This document shows positions 5,068-5,947 of a stretch of DNA of 5,947 nt, in pieces (within the stretch, counting starts at the first letter, position 1; each line of letters starts with the position of its first letter). The notes under the pieces are model-generated. The model was not told where the DNA came from. It saw only the letters and a program-made list of their open reading frames with translations, and searched no databases. Source of the stretch: Aequorivita sp. (GTDB lineage: Bacteria > Bacteroidota > Bacteroidia > Flavobacteriales > Flavobacteriaceae); assembly GCA_020435865.1 (NCBI GenBank), contig JAGQYZ010000361.1:1-5947 (forward strand). Reading direction: 5' to 3'. The position numbers and the translations under genes are program-made.

Positions 5068-5947
5068 TTAAAGAACTCCTCGTGCTTTAATCTCAAGATA
5101 TTTATTGATAGTGTTCACTGTAAGGTTTTCAGGCGCAGTAAGAATGGATTGGATACCGTATTTGTGAAGCTCGTTCACGATCAGTTTCTTTTCATATATG
5201 AATTTTTCGGCAATCGTTTTCTCAAAAACTTGATGGGTTGTGGTTGCTTTTTTACCCATAAAAGATTTCAACTCGGTGTTTTCAAAAAAGATGACTACCA
5301 AAAGGTGCGTTTTGTTTATTGCCTGCAAATATGGCAACTGACGGTGCAATGCATCCATAGTTTCAAAATTTGTGAATAGCAACAAAAGGCTTCGTTGCTT
5401 GATATGTCGCTTCACATCTACGTACAAACGCGAAAAGTCACTTTCCGAGAAATCGGTTTCTACATTGTAAAGTGTTTCCAAAATAAGATGCATTTGTGCA
5501 CTTCGCCGTTGTGCAATCACACGATCATCCACTTTTCGAGAAAAGGTGAACATTCCAGCTTTATCATGTTTTTTTAAGACTATGTTTGAAATTACAAGCG
5601 TTGCATTTATAGCATAATCCAACAAGCTTAATTGGTTGAAAGGCATTTTCATCACCCTTCCTTTATCTATTACTGAATAAACCGGCTGCGATTTCTCGTC
5701 CTGAAATTGGTTCACCATCAAGCTGCTTCGTTTCGCAGTAGCTTTCCAGTTTATGTTACGAACATCATCACCCGAGGTGTAATCCTTTATTTGTTCAAAT
5801 TCCATAGTATGGCCAATTCTTCGGATTTTCTTAAGTCCGAAAAGCTTTAATCTATTAGTAAAAGCTATGAAATCATATTTTTTAAGCTGAAGAAATGAGG
5901 GGTAATTCGGAACCATTGCTTCCGCGGAAAACTGTTGCTTTCGGGCA
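5068..5947 (-). CDS. DUF58 domain protein (MoxR-associated), C-terminal part, cut by window edge
   Basis: The reading frame is open to the right edge, giving 292 residues of the C-terminal part. The Met at 5916 is unlikely to be the start, because the residues before it (ARKQQFSAEA) read as ordinary coding sequence and homologues are typically over 400 residues with N-terminal membrane helices. The DUF58 core is unmistakable: IRRIGHTMEFEQIKDY (41-56 of the visible part) and SGDDVRNINWKATAKRSSLM (58-77). A von Willebrand factor A-like fold then begins with VYSVIDKGRVM (89-99). The canonical metal-site pattern DxSxS is replaced by DKGRV, so metal binding is doubtful; as I recall this is common in Bacteroidetes homologues. 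DUF58 proteins usually sit beside MoxR AAA+ ATPases and are thought to assist protein complex maturation at the membrane. This is probably the last gene of such an operon, with oxyR following. Confidence 0.92.
   Translation of the reverse strand, partial: ARKQQFSAEAMVPNYPSFLQLKKYDFIAFTNRLKLFGLKKIRRIGHTMEFEQIKDYTSGDDVRNINWKATAKRSSLMVNQFQDEKSQPVYSVIDKGRVMKMPFNQLSLLDYAINATLVISNIVLKKHDKAGMFTFSRKVDDRVIAQRRSAQMHLILETLYNVETDFSESDFSRLYVDVKRHIKQRSLLLLFTNFETMDALHRQLPYLQAINKTHLLVVIFFENTELKSFMGKKATTTHQVFEKTIAEKFIYEKKLIVNELHKYGIQSILTAPENLTVNTINKYLEIKARGVL

Noticed and set aside
4810..5379. 189-residue open frame on the plus strand
   Set aside because: It is antisense to oxyR and the DUF58 gene, both of which have clear family motifs; its composition is rich in Phe, Cys and Lys as expected for a shadow frame.
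5914..5916. ATG as the start of the DUF58 protein
   Set aside because: The frame continues upstream without a stop to the window edge with sensible coding sequence, and family members have a longer N-terminal membrane region; this Met is internal.
1..5947. CRISPR array, tRNA, rRNA, insertion sequence or phage genes
   Set aside because: No regularly spaced repeats, cloverleaf structure, transposase or integrase motif, or terminal inverted repeats with target duplications were seen; nearly all sequence is taken up by chromosomal-type genes.

Overview
The window looks like ordinary chromosomal DNA from a member of the Bacteroidetes, most probably the Flavobacteriaceae. The evidence is AT-rich DNA with A-rich stretches instead of Shine-Dalgarno sites, TAnnTTTG-type -7 promoter boxes, and a protein set typical of that family: a PspC protein with a head-GIN lipoprotein, DUF4870, a DUF4442 hotdog protein, a two-cysteine OxyR and a MoxR-associated DUF58 protein. 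I cannot fix the genus. I see no mobile element, CRISPR array, rRNA or tRNA.

Left part (1-3060, minus strand): a tightly packed operon. In order of transcription it encodes a DUF4870 membrane protein, a 61-residue small membrane-anchored protein, a PadR-family winged-helix regulator, a 587-residue PspC-domain membrane protein, and a head-GIN (DUF2807) lipoprotein that runs off the left edge. The first four genes overlap one another (17 nt, then ATGA, then ATGA), and the last follows after 18 nt. A consensus -7 box (TATATTTG) lies just upstream of the first gene. A 23-bp near-perfect palindrome sits over the -33 region, which suggests autoregulation by the PadR protein. I infer a membrane or envelope stress module in which the PspC protein and lipoprotein work at the envelope and the PadR protein sets expression. 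The physiological signal cannot be read from the sequence.

Middle part (3061-4000, plus strand): a divergent DUF4442 hotdog-fold gene whose candidate promoter may share the same palindrome, then a 192-bp intergenic stretch with a possible promoter, then a 65-residue flavobacterial protein of unknown function. A strong hairpin with A and T tracts on its two sides (about 3968-4000) ends this gene and can also serve the convergent oxyR gene.

Right part (4001-5947, minus strand): a DUF58 protein cut by the right edge, probably the last gene of a MoxR-DUF58 operon, followed after 57 nt by oxyR. OxyR keeps both redox cysteines at positions 199 and 208, the same numbering as E. coli OxyR. The short gap before oxyR holds a -7 box and an 8-bp inverted repeat that may be an autoregulatory site.

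No dramatic unknown system is evident. The most interesting material is the overlapping PadR/PspC operon with its candidate operator and its embedded small protein.
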